DNA of 64,000 bases, from NCBI RefSeq assembly GCF_014534645.1, contig NZ_JACVQF010000217.1:1-64000 (forward strand), given 5' to 3'. This DNA is from Streptomyces griseicoloratus. GTDB taxonomy: Bacteria; Actinomycetota; Actinomycetes; Streptomycetales; Streptomycetaceae. The notes beneath the pieces are model-generated. The model worked only from the letters and a program-made list of their open reading frames with translations. It made no database searches and was not told the DNA's origin. Shown here piece after piece: positions 37,059-46,662 of the stretch (within the stretch, counting starts at the first letter, position 1; each line of letters opens with the position of its first letter). Position numbers and translations under genes: made by a program.

Positions 37059-38818
37059 CGGACGCCACCGGGACGCGTCGCAGGACCGTTGCCCAGCCGC
37101 TGGTCTCCCGGATCCTGCGGGTCACCGGGCCGCTGGTCGAGATGGAGTACACGGGCGGCATTGCGATGTACGACCTGGTCTCGATCGGCCCCGCCGGGCT
37201 GCCCGGCGAGGTCGTGGCCATCACCGGTGACGTGGTCACGGTCCAGGCCTACGAGTACACCGGCGGCCTCGCTCCGGGACAGACGGCGCTGCCCCGGGGC
37301 CGTCCGCTCTCGGTCCGGCTCGGTCCCGGTCTGCTCGGCGGGATCTTCGACGGCCTGCTGCGCCCCCTGTCCCGTGCCGGCGACTGGCTGCTGCCCGGCG
37401 CGCAGCAGGCCGTTGCCGAAGCACCCTCCTGGTTCTTCTCCCCCTCGGTGGCGCAGGGCGAGCAGGTGGCAGAGGGGCAGGCGCTCGGGGAGGTCCGCGA
37501 TGCGGGGCCGGTGCCGGTGAAGGTCCTCGTGCCCCCCGGTTGCCGGGGCACCGTCGAGGGGATCGCAGACGCCGGGGACCATCCGCGCGACGTGCCGGTG
37601 GCCGTGGTGGGCGGCACCGAGGTGACGGTCAGCGCGCTGTGGCCGGTGCGTCGGCCGCGCCCGGTACGGGAACGCGTCGACAGCCATGAAGCCCTGAGCA
37701 CCGGCCAGCGGGTGATCGACCTGCTCTTCCCCGTCGCCCGGGGCAGCACCGTCGCGGTGCCCGGCGGCTTCGGCACCGGCAAGACCGTGTTGCTGCAGCA
37801 GATCGCCAAGTGGTGCGACGCGGACGTCATCGTGTACGTCGGCTGCGGGGAGCGCGGCAACGAGATGGCCGACGTCATCACCGAGCTGTCGGAACTGCAG
37901 GACCCGCGTACGGGCGGACGCCTCGCGGACCGGACCGTGACGATCGCCAACACCTCCAACATGCCGATGATGGCCCGCGAGGCGAGCATCTACACGGGAG
38001 TGACGGTCGCCGAGTACTTCCGGGACATGGGTCTGGACGTGGTGGTCATCGCCGACTCGACCTCCCGGTGGGCGGAGGCGCTTCGCGAGTTCGCCTCCCG
38101 TACCGGCGCGCTGCCCGCCGAGGAGGGCTACCCGGCCGGACTGGCTTCCGCCATCGCGGCCTTCTACGAACGGGCCGCCGCCGTGACCACCCTCGGCGGC
38201 GACCGCGGCTCGGTGACCGTGATCGGCGCGGTGTCACCGCCCGGCGGGGACATGACGGAACCGGTGACCGCGCACACCGAACGGTTCGTCCGCTGCCTGT
38301 GGAGTCTCGACCGCGACCTCGCCTACGCCCGCCACTACCCGGCGGTCTCCTGGGCCGGGTCCTTCTCCCGGGACGTACCGGTCCTGGCGGCCGGACACCG
38401 GGCGGCCGGCGATCCCGCGTGGTCCGGGCGCCGCGACCGGGTGGGAGCGGTGCTGGCGGAGGCCGACCGGCTGGCCGATCTGGTGGACCTGATCGGCATC
38501 GCGGCCCTGCCCCCGCGGGAGCGCATCAGCGTCCTGGCGGGTCGGCTGGTCCGCGAGGGCGTGCTGCAGCAGAGCGCGTTGTCGGAGCGGGACGCGTACT
38601 GCGGCCCGGAGAAGACCGCCGCTCTGGCCGACGCCTTCCTGGCGGTCGCCGACCGCTGCCGCGAGCTGGTCGACTCCGGCATCTCCGCGTCCTCGGTCGA
38701 GGAGGTCGACTTCGGCCCGCTGCTGCGCGCCCGGGAGGACACCGGCCCGCACGACGCCGCCGGGGTGGCGGCACGGCGGAACGCGATGCTCGCCGGTCTG
38801 GGAGAGATGCGGCCATGA
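37046..38818 (+). CDS. A/V-type ATPase catalytic subunit A
   Basis: 590 aa from GTG 37046 (GTG 37055 is an alternative). N-terminal barrel VSRILRVTGPLVEMEYTGG, the A-subunit-specific bulge domain (GPGLLGGIFDGLLRPL, SPSVAQGEQVAEGQALG), Walker A GGFGTGKTV near residue 240 (usually GPFGSGKT), catalytic GCGERGNEM, and DSTSRWAEALREF. All catalytic elements are present, so the pump should hydrolyse ATP. Streptomyces also depends on an F-type ATP synthase elsewhere; this is an extra rotary enzyme. Confidence 0.93.
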   Translation: MGAVTDATGTRRRTVAQPLVSRILRVTGPLVEMEYTGGIAMYDLVSIGPAGLPGEVVAITGDVVTVQAYEYTGGLAPGQTALPRGRPLSVRLGPGLLGGIFDGLLRPLSRAGDWLLPGAQQAVAEAPSWFFSPSVAQGEQVAEGQALGEVRDAGPVPVKVLVPPGCRGTVEGIADAGDHPRDVPVAVVGGTEVTVSALWPVRRPRPVRERVDSHEALSTGQRVIDLLFPVARGSTVAVPGGFGTGKTVLLQQIAKWCDADVIVYVGCGERGNEMADVITELSELQDPRTGGRLADRTVTIANTSNMPMMAREASIYTGVTVAEYFRDMGLDVVVIADSTSRWAEALREFASRTGALPAEEGYPAGLASAIAAFYERAAAVTTLGGDRGSVTVIGAVSPPGGDMTEPVTAHTERFVRCLWSLDRDLAYARHYPAVSWAGSFSRDVPVLAAGHRAAGDPAWSGRRDRVGAVLAEADRLADLVDLIGIAALPPRERISVLAGRLVREGVLQQSALSERDAYCGPEKTAALADAFLAVADRCRELVDSGISASSVEEVDFGPLLRAREDTGPHDAAGVAARRNAMLAGLGEMRP

Positions 38819-40224
38819 GCCCCGCCGATGAGATCGAGTACACGAAGGTGAGGGGACTGCGAGGGCCGCTCGCGATCGTCGAGGGTGTCTCGGGGATCGG
38901 CTGGGACGAGTACGTACGCATCACTCTCGCCTCGGGCGAACGGCGCCACGGCGTCGTCCTGGATGCCGACCGCGACCTGGCGGTCGTCCAGGTGCTGGAG
39001 GGCACCGCGGGCATGGACCCGGAGGGAATCCGCGCAGCCTTCTCGGGCAGCCCCCTGCGCGTCCCCGTCGGGACGGACTGGCTCGGCCGGGTCTGCAACG
39101 GCCGGGGCGAGCCCCTCGACGGCGGCCCGCCCGTGCTCGGCTCCCACACCGCCGAGGTGGGTGGCGCACCCATCAACCCGGTGCGGCGCGAGCCGCCGTC
39201 CGAGCCCGTGCTCACCGGAGTCGGGGCCGTCGACGTCCTGACCACACTGGTGCGGGGGCAGAAGCTGCCGGTGTTCTCCGTGGCCGGGCTGCCGCACCTG
39301 GAACTGGCCGCCCAGATCGCCGCGCAGGCTACCGCCGCGGGAGAGGCGTTCAGCGTCGTCTTCGCGGGCATGGGCCTCACCCACGCCGACGCCTCCTTCG
39401 TCCGCGACGCCCTGGAGGAACGGTCCGCCGCCGGAGAACTGGTCCTGCTGCTGAACACCGCCGACGACCCGGTGATCGAGCGGATCCTCACCCCGCGCAT
39501 CGCGCTCACCGTCGCCGAAAACCTCGCCTTCAACGAGGGACGGCACGTCCTGGTGGTGATGACCGACATGACCACGTACGCCGAAGCCCTGCGCGAGGTC
39601 TCCGCGGCGCGCGGGGAGATCCCCGCGCGCCGTGCCTACCCCGGCTACCTCTACAGCGACCTGGCCTCCCTGTACGAACGCTGCGGACGCATCAAGGGCC
39701 GTCCCGGCTCGGTCACCGTGCTGCCGGTGCTCACCATGCCCGCGGGCGACATCACCCACCCCGTGCCGGACTTGACCGGTTACATCACCGAGGGCCAGAT
39801 CGTCCTCTCTCCCGAGACGCACGCGCGGGGCGCGTACCCGCCGCTGGACGCCCTGTCCTCCCTCTCCCGGCTGATGCGCAAGGGAGCGGGTCCCGGTCGC
39901 ACCCGTGACGACCACCTCCACGTCGCGGCCCAACTGCTGGCCGCCCTGGCACACGCACGGCAGGTCCGCGATCTCGCGGACCTGGTCGGCCAGGCGGCGC
40001 TGAGCCCCACCGACCGCCGCTACCTGGACTTCGAGGAGGCATTCCTGCGGGACTTCGCCGACCAGCGCAGCGACGAACCACGCGAGCTCGACACCTCGCT
40101 GGAACGCGGCTGGCAGGCCCTGCTCACCCTGCCCCGCAGCCAGCTGTCCATGCTCCCCGCCCAGCTCCTCGACGCCCACGGGGCGAAGGAATTCGACGCA
40201 CCCGACGTTCGGGAGGCGCCCTGA
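38815..40224 (+). CDS. A/V-type ATPase regulatory subunit B
   Basis: 469 aa, ATG at 38815 (ATGA overlap). MSPADEIEYTKVRGLRGPLAIVEGV, then PINPVRREPPSEPVLTGVGAVD, VFAGMGLTHADASFVRDALE, MTDMTTYAEALREVSAARGEIPARRAYPGYLYSDLASLYERCGR. There is no P-loop GKT (GLPHLELA in its place), as expected for the non-catalytic B subunit. Confidence 0.93.
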   Translation: MSPADEIEYTKVRGLRGPLAIVEGVSGIGWDEYVRITLASGERRHGVVLDADRDLAVVQVLEGTAGMDPEGIRAAFSGSPLRVPVGTDWLGRVCNGRGEPLDGGPPVLGSHTAEVGGAPINPVRREPPSEPVLTGVGAVDVLTTLVRGQKLPVFSVAGLPHLELAAQIAAQATAAGEAFSVVFAGMGLTHADASFVRDALEERSAAGELVLLLNTADDPVIERILTPRIALTVAENLAFNEGRHVLVVMTDMTTYAEALREVSAARGEIPARRAYPGYLYSDLASLYERCGRIKGRPGSVTVLPVLTMPAGDITHPVPDLTGYITEGQIVLSPETHARGAYPPLDALSSLSRLMRKGAGPGRTRDDHLHVAAQLLAALAHARQVRDLADLVGQAALSPTDRRYLDFEEAFLRDFADQRSDEPRELDTSLERGWQALLTLPRSQLSMLPAQLLDAHGAKEFDAPDVREAP

Positions 40225-40850
40225 TGACCGGCGCCCGCCGTACACCGCCCGGCCGTGCGGGCCGCCTGAGGCTGCGGCACAGCCTCGATGTCGCCGAGCG
40301 TGGGGCCGACCTGCTGGAACAGAAGCTGCGCATCCTCCGCTCCGAGCACCAGCGGCTGCTGCGCACGGAGGAGGAAGCCGCGCGGGCCTGGCGGGACCTG
40401 CTGTCCGAGGCCGACGGCTGGCTGCTGCGCGGACTGCTCCTGGGCGGTGAACAGGCCCTCGACTCGGCCACCGCAGGCATCGGCTCCGCCGAGATCACGG
40501 TTCACTGGACCACCTCCATGGGGGTGCGCCATCCGGCAGCGGTCTCCACGTCCATACCCTCCCGTCCGGCCACCGCCGCCGCGCCGGCCAACACGGCCCT
40601 CGCGCACGCCGAGGCCGCCTACGGCCGTGCCGTGCGGCACGCCGCCGAGTACGCGGCAGCCCACGCCGCCGTAGAGCTGGTGGGCGCGGAAGTCGTCGGC
40701 ACACGGCACCGGGCCCGTGCCCTGCGGCGCCACTGGATCCCCCGCCTGCGGGAGGCCCTGAACCGGAGCGACCTGGCCCTGGAGCAGAACGAGCACGAGG
40801 ACAACATCCGGCGGCGCTGGGCACAGACAGACGCTGATATACACCCATAA
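40224..40850 (+). CDS. A/V-type ATPase central rotor subunit D
   Basis: 208 aa, ATG at 40224 (TGATG overlap). N- and C-terminal helices form the rotor axle: LRLRHSLDVAERGADLLEQKLRILRSEHQRL and RALRRHWIPRLREALNRSDLALEQNEHEDNIRRRW. Last gene of the operon, followed within 50 bp by an iron box and the Fe ABC transporter. Confidence 0.88.
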   Translation: MTGARRTPPGRAGRLRLRHSLDVAERGADLLEQKLRILRSEHQRLLRTEEEAARAWRDLLSEADGWLLRGLLLGGEQALDSATAGIGSAEITVHWTTSMGVRHPAAVSTSIPSRPATAAAPANTALAHAEAAYGRAVRHAAEYAAAHAAVELVGAEVVGTRHRARALRRHWIPRLREALNRSDLALEQNEHEDNIRRRWAQTDADIHP

Positions 40851-40861
40851 GGCATGTAAAG

Positions 40862-40875
40862 TTAGGCTGTCCTAA
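40862..40875 (+). promoter_or_regulatory. IdeR/DmdR-type iron box
   Basis: TTAGGCTGTCCTAA differs from the core of the actinobacterial iron box (TTAGGTTAGGCTAACCTAA) only at the two central bases. It lies 26 bp upstream of the Fe(III) transporter start and 11 bp after the ATPase operon, so iron-loaded DmdR1/IdeR should repress fbpABC. Confidence 0.75.
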
Positions 40876-40901
40876 GTCAGCCAGGCGACCTGGGAGCGCC
40901 C

Positions 40902-41948
40902 ATGCGTACAACCCGTCCAGGAGGTGCCGCATCGGTTGCCCTAGTCACTCTGCTGACTCTGGGCCCCGCGGCTTGTGGTGGCGGGAGCGAAGGAACTCCG
41001 AAGGCTTCCGACAAGAAGATCACGGTGTACAGCGGCCGCAGCGAATCCCTGGTCAAGCCGCTGCTGGAGGATTTCCAGGAGACCAGCGGCATCACCGTCG
41101 AGGCACGCTACGGCGAGACCGCAGCCATCGCGGCCCAGCTGCAGGAAGAGGGCAGCCGGACTCCGGCGGACGTCTTCCTCGCCCAGGATGCCGGGGCTCT
41201 GGGAGCGGTCGCCGGGAAGGATCTGTTCGCCGCACTGCCGGATGTGCTGCTGGACAAAGTGCCGGCCGCCTATCGGGACGAAGGCGGGGAGTGGGTCGGG
41301 GTGACCGGCCGTTCGCGCACCATGGTCTACAACATCGACCAGGTCGCCGAGAAGGATCTGCCTGAGTCGGTGTTCGATCTGACCGAGCCGGAGTGGAAGG
41401 GCAAGGTGGGCGTCGCGCCGACCAACGGCTCGTTCCAGGCGTTCGTCACCGCGATGCGGGTGGAGCACGGCGAGGAGCGGACCCAGGACTTCCTGCACGG
41501 GCTGAAGGCCAACGACGCTCCGATCAGGGAGGGCAACGGGGCCATAGTCGCCGACGTCGAGAACGGCACGCTCGCCACCGGACTGGTCAACCACTACTAC
41601 GTGTACGAGCTGGCCAAGGAGAAGGGCACATCCGTCGACACGCTCAAGGCGAAGAACCACTTCTTCGCGAACGGCGACATCGGCGGCCTGGTCAACGTCT
41701 CAGGCGTCGGCGTGCTGAAGGACTCCGGCGACGATCCCGACGTGCGGGCGTTCGCCGACTACCTGCTGGGCACGCAGGCACAGACCTACTTCGCCCAGGA
41801 AACGTACGAGTATCCGCTGGTGGCCGGCGTGGCCAGTGCGCCCGGCCTGCCGAAGCTGCCCTCGCTGAAGACACCGGATATCGACCTCGGCGACCTGGAC
41901 GACCTGCAGACCACAATCGCCATGATCAAGGAATCGGGGCTGGCCTGA
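40902..41948 (+). CDS. fbpA: Fe(III) ABC transporter substrate-binding lipoprotein
   Basis: 348 aa. Signal peptide with lipobox LGPAAC-GGG (Cys about 25), so it is anchored outside the membrane. Periplasmic-binding fold class of FbpA/AfuA: KITVYSGRSESLVKPLLEDFQETSGI, TPADVFLAQDAGALGAV, GNGAIVADVENGTLATGLVNHYY (iron-binding Tyr pair YY). Binds ferric iron, perhaps with a small anion. First gene of fbpABC behind an iron box. Confidence 0.88.
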   Translation: MRTTRPGGAASVALVTLLTLGPAACGGGSEGTPKASDKKITVYSGRSESLVKPLLEDFQETSGITVEARYGETAAIAAQLQEEGSRTPADVFLAQDAGALGAVAGKDLFAALPDVLLDKVPAAYRDEGGEWVGVTGRSRTMVYNIDQVAEKDLPESVFDLTEPEWKGKVGVAPTNGSFQAFVTAMRVEHGEERTQDFLHGLKANDAPIREGNGAIVADVENGTLATGLVNHYYVYELAKEKGTSVDTLKAKNHFFANGDIGGLVNVSGVGVLKDSGDDPDVRAFADYLLGTQAQTYFAQETYEYPLVAGVASAPGLPKLPSLKTPDIDLGDLDDLQTTIAMIKESGLA

Positions 41949-41950
41949 CG

Positions 41951-43513
41951 ATGGCGCCGGCGGCTGGCGTACGCCGCCGGGTACGGCGGATGCTGCCGCG
42001 CCCGGCACTGGCGGCTGCGGCGACGGCAGCCGTCGGTGTCGCGCTGCTACCCCTCGTCTATTTGAGCGTCCGGGTCGGTGACGCGGGCTGGCCCCGCATC
42101 AGCTCGGAGGTCTTCACTTCCCGGACCGGGCAGCTCACCGCCCGAAGCGTTGCGCTGGCGGGGTTGGTGACCGCGGCGAGTACGGTGTTCGGCGTGACGT
42201 CGGCGTTCCTCGTCACACGCACCGACCTGCCGGCGCGTCGGCTGTTCGGGGTGCTCGCCGCGCTACCGCTGGCGGTGCCCAGCTACGTGGCGGCCTTCGC
42301 ATGGGTCTCCACGGTGGACGGGTTCGAGGGCTTCTGGGCAGCCGCGCTGGTGCTGACGCTGGTGTCGTACCCGTACGTCTTCCTCCCCGTCGCCGCCGCG
42401 CTCACGAGGGCCGACCCGGCGCAGGAGGAAGTGGCCCGGTCACTGGGGAGCGGCCCGTGGCACACCTTCAGCGCAGTGACGCTGCGCCAGGTCCGCCCCG
42501 CGATGGGAGCGGGGGCGCTCCTGGTGGCGCTCTATGTGCTGTCCGACTTCGGGGCGGTCTCCGTCCTGCGGACGGATGTCTTCACCCGGGCCGTCTTCAC
42601 CTCCGTCAGCCTCGGTTTCGACCGCACCGGCGCGCTGGTACTGGCCACTGTGCTGGTCGTCATCACCCTGCTCATCGTCTCCGGCGAGCAGTTGACCCGA
42701 CGGCGTGCCGCCCACTACGCCCGGCTCGGGGGCGCGGGCCGCCCACCGACACGGCTGCGCCTGGGCCGCCTGCGGTGGCTTGCCGCCTCCGGCCTCGCCG
42801 GCATGGGAGCGCTGGCGCTCGGCCTTCCAGCAGCGAGTCTCGCGCGATGGTTCGGCGAGGGCGTCTCCCGGCCCGGTTCACTGACCGGACTGGCCACGGC
42901 GGCGGGGAACTCGTTCACCCTCTCCGCCGCCGGAGCGGGCCTGACCATACTGCTCGCCCTGCCACTGGGCCTGCTCGGCGCCCGCACACCCGGCCCCGTC
43001 GCCGTCGTCCTCGACCGCCTGGCCTATCTCTCGCACGCGCTGCCCGGGCTGGTCATCGGCCTCTCGTTGGTGTTCTTCGGCATCAACGTGGCCTACCCGC
43101 TCTACCAGAGCGTCTGGCTGCTCGCGCTGGCCTACGCGGCGCTGTTCCTGCCGCTGGCCGTCGCAGCGGTCGGTGCCGCCGTGCTGCAGGCCCCGCCGGC
43201 GCTGGAGGAGGTGGCCCGTTCGCTCGGACGTCGCAGATTCCACGTACTTCGCACGGTCACCGTGCCTCTGGCAGCGCCGGGTATCGGGGCCGGGGCGGTC
43301 CTGGTCTTCCTCACGTGTATGAAGGAGCTGCCCGCGACCCTGCTGCTGCGGCCGACGGGGATGGACACACTCGCCACCGAGCTGTGGAGCCAGACATCGG
43401 TCTCCGCCTACGCGGCCGCCGCGCCCTACGCCGCGCTGCTGGTGCTGCTGGCCGCGGCACCGACCTGGTGGCTGTCGGCCCGCACCGGCGTCCTCGCTGG
43501 AGGAGGCAGCTGA
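41951..43513 (+). CDS. fbpB: Fe(III) ABC transporter permease (fused two-domain)
   Basis: 520 aa, ATG at 41951, 2 bp after fbpA. About 12 membrane segments in two homologous halves. Each carries an EAA loop: QEEVARSLGSGPWHTFSAVTLRQVRPAMGAG and LEEVARSLGRRRFHVLRTVTVPLAAPGIGAG. One polypeptide supplies both permease domains, as usual for FbpB. Confidence 0.9.
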   Translation: MAPAAGVRRRVRRMLPRPALAAAATAAVGVALLPLVYLSVRVGDAGWPRISSEVFTSRTGQLTARSVALAGLVTAASTVFGVTSAFLVTRTDLPARRLFGVLAALPLAVPSYVAAFAWVSTVDGFEGFWAAALVLTLVSYPYVFLPVAAALTRADPAQEEVARSLGSGPWHTFSAVTLRQVRPAMGAGALLVALYVLSDFGAVSVLRTDVFTRAVFTSVSLGFDRTGALVLATVLVVITLLIVSGEQLTRRRAAHYARLGGAGRPPTRLRLGRLRWLAASGLAGMGALALGLPAASLARWFGEGVSRPGSLTGLATAAGNSFTLSAAGAGLTILLALPLGLLGARTPGPVAVVLDRLAYLSHALPGLVIGLSLVFFGINVAYPLYQSVWLLALAYAALFLPLAVAAVGAAVLQAPPALEEVARSLGRRRFHVLRTVTVPLAAPGIGAGAVLVFLTCMKELPATLLLRPTGMDTLATELWSQTSVSAYAAAAPYAALLVLLAAAPTWWLSARTGVLAGGGS

Positions 43514-43514
43514 C

Positions 43515-44576
43515 ATGGCCGAGCTGCGCGTTACCGCGGTGCACAAGTCCTTCGGCCCCGTGCGGGCATTGCGCGGGGCGGACCTGACGGTCCGCTCCGG
43601 GACGCTGATGGCCGTGCTCGGGCCCTCGGGCAGCGGCAAGACCACGCTGCTGCGCTGCATCGCCGGATTCGAACCCGTGGACGCCGGAGAGATCCGGCTC
43701 GACGGTCAGCAGATCGCCGCCTCCGGCCGCACGGTGCGGCCCGAGCGGCGGCGGATCGCGGTGGTCCCGCAGGAAGGCGCCCTCTTCCCCCACCTCCCGG
43801 TGCGTGGCAACGTCGCCTACGGGCTCGACCGGCACAGTCGGCGGACCGGACGGGTCGAATCCGTACTGGCGCTGGTGGGCCTCGCCGGATTCGAGGACCG
43901 GATGCCGCACCACCTCTCCGGCGGCCAACAACAACGCGTCGCCGTCGCCCGGGCCCTCGCCCCGCACCCGCGGGTCGTCCTGCTGGACGAGCCGTTCAGC
44001 GCCCTGGACGCCGCACTGCGCACCGCGGTACGCCAGGATGTACGCCGCGCCCTGCGCGCCGACGGCGCGACGGCCGTCCTCGTCACCCACGACCAGGCCG
44101 AGGCCCTGTCGGTAGCCGACGAGGTCGCCGTCATGCACGACGGGCGGATCGTGCAGAGCGGACCGCCGGACCTCGTCTACAGCGCCCCTGCCGACCCTTG
44201 GGTGGCCGGCTTCGTCGGTGAAGCGGTGTGGCTGCCCGCCGAGATGACCGGTGACCGGGCCCACACGCCGCTCGGTCCGGTGCCCGTCGTCGCCACCGGC
44301 GACCGTCCGCCGGCCATGGCAGGGCAGGTGCTGCTGCGGCCCGAGCAGATCGAGGTCGTCGTACCCGTCGCCCGGGCAGCGGTCACAGCAACCGTCGTCG
44401 GCCATGACTTCCAGGGCCACGATGCCCTGCTCGCCCTGCGGCTGGCGGACGGGACACCGGTGGTCGCCCGCATCTTCGACCCGGCCTCGCTCCCCCACGT
44501 CATGGGCGGCGAAGTCGGCTTGCGCGTACGCGGCGCCGCCCGCGCCTTCCCCGCCCCGCCCCAGACCCCGCAGTGA
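43515..44576 (+). CDS. fbpC: Fe(III) ABC transporter ATP-binding protein
   Basis: 353 aa, ATG at 43515. Walker A GPSGSGKTTLLRCI, signature LSGGQQQRVAVARAL, Walker B VVLLDEPFSALDA, switch His in LVTHDQAEAL, and a C-terminal TOBE domain (about 270-345). Energises FbpB. No terminator is obvious after it. Confidence 0.92.
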   Translation: MAELRVTAVHKSFGPVRALRGADLTVRSGTLMAVLGPSGSGKTTLLRCIAGFEPVDAGEIRLDGQQIAASGRTVRPERRRIAVVPQEGALFPHLPVRGNVAYGLDRHSRRTGRVESVLALVGLAGFEDRMPHHLSGGQQQRVAVARALAPHPRVVLLDEPFSALDAALRTAVRQDVRRALRADGATAVLVTHDQAEALSVADEVAVMHDGRIVQSGPPDLVYSAPADPWVAGFVGEAVWLPAEMTGDRAHTPLGPVPVVATGDRPPAMAGQVLLRPEQIEVVVPVARAAVTATVVGHDFQGHDALLALRLADGTPVVARIFDPASLPHVMGGEVGLRVRGAARAFPAPPQTPQ

Positions 44577-44962
44577 TCAATCTCCTTGGCGCTTCTCAAT
44601 GTGGGCAATGCACAGCGCCTGCCTGCCCTTGCCCGGCAAACCCGTCCCATGGTCGACCCTGCACCGCTGCGGGCTGAACGGTGCGCACCCGTCAGCACTC
44701 AGGAGCGCTCCGCGCAGGGAACGCCTCCTGCGGGGTACAGGACGCGGCCCTGGAGAGACTCCGCGTCGACCGCCAGCTCGAAAAGGCCATGGCCAAAGCC
44801 CCCAGCCCACGACCCCGCGGGCGAGATGACCTGGCCAAGGAGGTCATGGTCCCGGAGACGGCCGACGGCGATCGCAGGCCAGGCGTGGCTGCGCCTCCTC
44901 GGCATCGCCGCGCTCATCGCGCTCGTCATCGCCAACGACGACCTCCTGTGTCCCCAGCGGCT
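44577..44962. other. 386-bp intergenic region without a supported gene
   Basis: Convergent gap between fbpC and the antiporter. A short plus-strand stretch, WLRLLGIAALIALVIANDDLL (about 44887-44948), looks like a lone membrane helix and may be a gene remnant. GGGCTGAACGGTGC at 44671-44684 resembles the DosR-like box but faces no gene start. Confidence 0.35.
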
Positions 44963-46180
44963 CTACCCGGCCGTGCCACTTCCTTGCCCCTGCTCGGCCG
45001 CGACGCGGGTGTCCCCCTTCCGAGCCGCCTCGGCACGGAGGGCCGGGCGAGTGCCGGCGAAGCGGGTGACCACTGGTCCGGCCACGGCGATCAGGAGAAC
45101 GTAGGCGGACACCAGGGCGCCGAGCCGGTCCTGGCGCACGCCGACCAGACCGATCATGACGAGGGAGAACTCGCCGCGTGCGATGAGTGCCGTACCGGCC
45201 CGCAGCCGACCCCGGCGTCCCACGCCCTCCCGCCGCGCGGCGTACCAGCCGGCCGCCACCTTCGTCAGCGCCGTGACCACCCCCAGCAGCAGGGCGACGG
45301 GAAGCACCGGCAGCAGCGTCTCCGGCCTGACGGACAGGCCGATGGCGAGGAAGAAGACGGCCGCAAACAGGTCCCTCAGCGGGCTCAGCACCTGCCGTGC
45401 CCGGTCGGCCGCCTCACCGGTGAGCGCCAGTCCCACGATGAAGGCGCCGACCGCGGCGGAGATGTGCACAGCCTCGGCGAGCGCCGCGACGATCAGGGTG
45501 ACGCCGAGCACCCGGAGCAGCAGTTGCTCGGCGTCGGGACGCAGACGCAGCAGCACCCTCCCGAGATGGTGTCCCCACCAATACGACACGGCGAACGCGG
45601 CCAGGACCGCGCCGAGGGCCAGCAGGACTCCCAGCAGTGCCTGCCGCCAGGTGCCGCCGGCGGCGACGACGGCGAGCAGCGGAAGGTACGCGGCCATCGC
45701 GAAGTCCTCCAGGACCAGCACGGACAGCACGGCCGGAGTCTCCCGGTTGCCCAGCCGTCCCAGGTCGCTCAGGAGCCGGGCGATGATGCCCGAGGAGGAG
45801 ATGTAGGTCACTCCCGCAAGTGCCAGGATCCCGGCGGCGTCCAGATCCAGCAGCCATCCCACCACGGCTCCAGGGGCCGCGTTCAACACGAGATCGACCG
45901 CCGCGGAGGGCAGATGGCGGCGCAAGCTGACGGTGAACTCCGGCACGGTGAACTCAAGACCGAGCACCAGCAGCAACAGGACCACCCCGATGCCCGCCCC
46001 GGTCTCCACGAACGGGCCGGCGGCCGGAACCGGGGCGATGCCCCCCTCGCCCAGAGCCAGCCCCGCCAAGAGGTAGAGCGGAATGGGCGAGAGTGCGAAG
46101 CGCCGGGCCAGCGCCCCGAGCAGGCTCAGCGCGGCCAGGATGACTCCCAGCTCCAGCAGCAGGGCGACCGAGACCTTCAC
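44963..46180 (-). CDS. CPA2-family monovalent cation:H+ antiporter (KhtU/KefB-like)
   Basis: 405 aa, GTG at 46180 overlapping the regulator stop (GTGA). About 12 membrane segments; GVVLLLLVLGLEFTVPE and VTYISSSGIIARLLSDLG are family motifs, with LEDFAMAAYLPLLA carrying the conserved ED region and FFLAIGLSVRPETLLPVL. It lacks a C-terminal NAD-binding domain, which is supplied by the separate regulator upstream. Probably K+ efflux with H+ uptake. Confidence 0.85.
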   Translation of the reverse strand: MKVSVALLLELGVILAALSLLGALARRFALSPIPLYLLAGLALGEGGIAPVPAAGPFVETGAGIGVVLLLLVLGLEFTVPEFTVSLRRHLPSAAVDLVLNAAPGAVVGWLLDLDAAGILALAGVTYISSSGIIARLLSDLGRLGNRETPAVLSVLVLEDFAMAAYLPLLAVVAAGGTWRQALLGVLLALGAVLAAFAVSYWWGHHLGRVLLRLRPDAEQLLLRVLGVTLIVAALAEAVHISAAVGAFIVGLALTGEAADRARQVLSPLRDLFAAVFFLAIGLSVRPETLLPVLPVALLLGVVTALTKVAAGWYAARREGVGRRGRLRAGTALIARGEFSLVMIGLVGVRQDRLGALVSAYVLLIAVAGPVVTRFAGTRPALRAEAARKGDTRVAAEQGQGSGTAG

Positions 46181-46662
46181 CGGTCAGCCTGGATGATCTG
46201 CTCCACCGCGGCGATCCCGTCGTGGGTTCCGATCACCACGAGCACGTCCCCCGCGGACAACACCTGGCCCGGCCCCGGGGAGGCGATCACTTCCCCGCCG
46301 CGCACGACCGCCACGATCGACGCGCCGGTCCTGGTCCGTGCTCTGGTCTCCCCCAGCGGACGGTCGACGAAAGGCCCGCCCGCCCGCACCTCGACCTGCC
46401 CGGCACTGAGCCCGGGCACCTCCTTGGCCAGGTCCGCGAAACGCTCCGCAATGCGTGGAGCGCCCAGAATCTCGGCGAGAGCGTCCGCCTCCTCGCCGGT
46501 CAGCCGGAACACGAGCCGCGCCTCGTCCGGATCCACGCTCTCATAGACCATCAGCTCGAAATCGCCCGACCGACGGGCGACGACCCCCATCCGGTCCCCC
46601 TCGTGGTTGACGAACTCGTAACGCATCCCCACCCCGGGCAGCAGCACTTCGTTCACGTCCAT
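46177..46662 (-). CDS. KhtT-like regulator with TrkA-C domain
   Basis: 161 aa, ATG at 46662. The N-terminal ~75 residues (MDVNEVLLPGVGMRYEFVNHEG) match the KhtT N-domain. The C-terminal half is a TrkA_C/RCK-C domain (ASIVAVVRGGEVIASPGPGQVLSAGDVLVVIGTHDGI) that binds c-di-AMP in Bacillus KhtT and other actinobacterial homologues; binding here is inferred. Translationally coupled to the antiporter. Confidence 0.85.
   Translation of the reverse strand: MDVNEVLLPGVGMRYEFVNHEGDRMGVVARRSGDFELMVYESVDPDEARLVFRLTGEEADALAEILGAPRIAERFADLAKEVPGLSAGQVEVRAGGPFVDRPLGETRARTRTGASIVAVVRGGEVIASPGPGQVLSAGDVLVVIGTHDGIAAVEQIIQADR

Noticed and set aside
44587-45104. Possible small membrane protein gene after fbpC
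   Set aside because: Only one hydrophobic stretch is convincing; no ribosome site, and the frame runs antisense into the antiporter gene.
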